Below are positions 6,115 through 7,315 of a stretch of DNA of 7,315 nt, in pieces. The position numbers and the translations under genes were made by a program. The stretch lies in contig JBDTCS010000233.1 in the NCBI GenBank assembly GCA_039923455.1, positions 1 through 7,315 of the forward strand, read 5' to 3'. Position 1 is the stretch's first letter, and every line of letters begins with the position of its first letter. Under the pieces are notes generated by a model. That model made no database searches. It was not told where the DNA came from and saw only the letters and a program-made list of their open reading frames with translations. Origin of the DNA: JBDTCS01 sp039923455. GTDB lineage: Bacteria; Bacteroidota; Ignavibacteria; Palsa-1295.

Positions 6115-7020
6115 TTGGTTGATATTCATTGCCACATAGTCCCAGGAGTCGATGACGGTGCTGCCGACATCGATATTGCGCTTGCAATGATCGAGGAGGC
6201 GAAAGCAGTTGGCGTTACGTCGATTCTTACGACCCCACATTTGCGCGCACATCCTGATGAACGCGGGACGCATGTTGATCAGCGCAAGCAGTTTGATAAG
6301 CTGGTTGCTGCCGCAGGTGGGTATCCACTGTATCTTGGCGGGGAAGTTCGTGTTACGGGTGATGCGCTCGCAATCGTTGAGGACCCATACTTCCGACTCG
6401 GGGAAGGGGCCAAGTGGATATTGCTTGAGTTGCCTTCGCAAGAAGTGCCAAGTTACTTTGCTCAAACGCTATTTGAATTTAGATTACGTGGCATCACGCC
6501 GATCGTTGCGCATCCGGAGCGGAATAGTGCGATTCTTAAGCGTCCGAGTCACGCGCTCGATTTTGTGCGAATGGGTGCGCATTTGCAGCTAACCGCCTCG
6601 TCGCTGACCGGCGAGCTTGGACCAACGATCGAGCAATTTGCCAAAGCGCTTGTTCGAGCGGGCCTTGTGAGCTTTGTTGCGAGCGATGCACATAACGTCA
6701 CAACACGATCATTTCGTAGTTGGACGGGTGCGAATGAGGTGCTCAAGGAATTGGAAATGAAGTTGGCCGAGGAGGGAATTGGCCAAAATGGAGTGTATGC
6801 GGAGTCATTGCCAAGCAGAAATACCAACGGAATCAAATCCAATGGTTTTACTTTTACAATGACTGAGAAGATTACTACTAAGAATCCACAAGCTGTCTGC
6901 GACAACACAGACATCGATGATGTAGAGCTTGACGAGCAACGTGCGGAACGCGTCTTGCGTCATTTGAAGAATACCGGTTTTGAATCGGCACCAAAGCGAA
7001 AGCGATTCTTCTTCTTTTGA
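6115..7020 (+). CDS. PHP-domain tyrosine-protein phosphatase, CpsB/YwqE/Wzb-like, 301 aa
   Basis: CpsB-class enzymes are metal-dependent phosphatases that dephosphorylate bacterial tyrosine autokinases and so tune capsule or exopolysaccharide export. The PHP metal residues are all present: His5 and His7 (DIHCH), Asp13/Asp14 (VDDGA), His42 (TTPH), Glu77 (GGEVRV), Glu105 (LLELPS), His133 (AHPER) and Asp191/His193 (SDAHN). The start must be the TTG at 6115, because a TAG at 6106-6108 lies just upstream and this start gives the canonical VDIHCHIVPGVDDG N-terminus. No clear Shine-Dalgarno sequence is seen. The catalytic domain ends near residue 230. The rest is a low-complexity, hydrophilic tail that ends in a basic then Phe-rich KRKRFFFF, making it longer than typical CpsB (about 250 aa). 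A polysaccharide role is inferred from the family. A gene starts 123 bases downstream. Confidence 0.88.
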   Translation: MVDIHCHIVPGVDDGAADIDIALAMIEEAKAVGVTSILTTPHLRAHPDERGTHVDQRKQFDKLVAAAGGYPLYLGGEVRVTGDALAIVEDPYFRLGEGAKWILLELPSQEVPSYFAQTLFEFRLRGITPIVAHPERNSAILKRPSHALDFVRMGAHLQLTASSLTGELGPTIEQFAKALVRAGLVSFVASDAHNVTTRSFRSWTGANEVLKELEMKLAEEGIGQNGVYAESLPSRNTNGIKSNGFTFTMTEKITTKNPQAVCDNTDIDDVELDEQRAERVLRHLKNTGFESAPKRKRFFFF

Positions 7021-7060
7021 TTAAGAGATGCGTGTTGTTGGGAAAGCGTGAGTTGAAGCA

Positions 7061-7073
7061 GTGCTATTTTTTG
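7061..7073 (+). repeat. 13-base sequence shared by two upstream regions (copy 2)
   Basis: GTGCTATTTTTTG is identical to 6011-6023. This copy lies 70 bases before the ATG of the truncated gene at 7144, a distance similar to that of copy 1 from its gene. A common regulatory or promoter element is possible. The T-rich composition makes a chance match quite likely. Confidence 0.4.
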
Positions 7074-7085
7074 GAGTGATAGTTT

Positions 7086-7103
7086 GTACTTCCAAGTAAG
7101 TAC
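7086..7103. promoter_or_regulatory. Short inverted repeat upstream of the truncated gene
   Basis: GTACTT at 7086-7091 and AAGTAC at 7098-7103 are perfect inverted repeats with a six-base spacer, 40 bases upstream of the ATG at 7144. This geometry would suit a dimeric DNA-binding protein, or a small hairpin in the leader. There is no T-run, so it is not a terminator. Confidence 0.25.
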
Positions 7104-7143
7104 GAGCGATCACGAAAACTTAAATCTAAATATTTCGATAACG

Positions 7144-7315
7144 ATGGCCTCTAATAATGAGGGGGGGAATGGACTTCCGTTCTACCCACATCATACTTCC
7201 GACAGTGGACCTGGCGCTTCACCAGCCATAGGTTTTGCTCGCTTAACCCGTGACCCAAATGCTCAGGGGCCACCTATCAATGCCATTCCGCAGAAAAAGC
7301 GACGCAAGCCTCTTG
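7144..7315 (+). CDS. N-terminus of an unidentified protein, cut by the window edge
   Basis: From the ATG at 7144 the frame stays open to the last base, giving 57 visible residues. They are hydrophilic and rich in Gly, Pro, Asn and Ser (MASNNEGGNGLPFYPHH...), then turn basic (PQKKRRKPL) just at the edge. A disordered N-terminus followed by a basic cluster is common just before a first membrane segment, with the basic side in the cytoplasm. Given the phosphatase upstream, a Wzz/Wzc-type chain-length regulator or tyrosine autokinase is one possibility, but nothing visible proves it. No Shine-Dalgarno sequence is present, as for most genes here. Confidence 0.6.
   Translation, partial: MASNNEGGNGLPFYPHHTSDSGPGASPAIGFARLTRDPNAQGPPINAIPQKKRRKPL

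Overview
The window appears to be chromosomal DNA from a Gram-negative bacterium. A Kdo transferase (lipopolysaccharide core synthesis), a predicted periplasmic amidase and a predicted lipoprotein all point to an outer membrane. Almost no gene start is preceded by a recognisable Shine-Dalgarno sequence. Together with the look of the LipA, WaaA and PHP-phosphatase proteins, this suggests the Bacteroidota/Chlorobiota (FCB) side of the tree. That placement is inference, not proof.

Left part (1-2084): AT-rich and accessory in character. It opens with a terminator-like hairpin followed by a T-run, presumably the end of a gene outside the window. Next come a small hypothetical gene (228-515, +) and a predicted lipoprotein (609-1409, -) built from three copies of a BLIP/BamE-like domain. 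A stretch of about 675 bases follows with no intact gene. On its minus strand lies one reading frame interrupted by only two stops, which ends in a 15-residue tandem repeat and looks like a decayed gene.

Middle part (2085-5766): conserved housekeeping genes. lipA (lipoyl synthase) and waaA (Kdo transferase) run rightward 16 bases apart. They meet a leftward pair, yajQ (nucleotide-binding YajQ/DUF520 family) then an AmiC-type N-acetylmuramoyl-L-alanine amidase. The convergent gap is only 15 bases and the yajQ-amidase gap is 39 bases. A plausible sigma-70-like promoter lies upstream of yajQ.

Right part (5767-7315): a 348-base divergent intergenic region leads into a CpsB/YwqE-type PHP-domain phosphatase with a TTG start and a long C-terminal tail. 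After it comes the beginning of a gene cut by the window edge. PHP phosphatases of this class usually act opposite a bacterial tyrosine autokinase that controls polysaccharide export, so the truncated gene could be part of such a locus, but its visible 57 residues do not show this. The same 13-base sequence lies in the upstream region of both rightward genes.

Overall the intact genes concern the cell envelope (LPS core, peptidoglycan cleavage, possible exopolysaccharide control, a surface or periplasmic lipoprotein) plus lipoate cofactor synthesis. No RNA gene, CRISPR array or insertion sequence was recognised.
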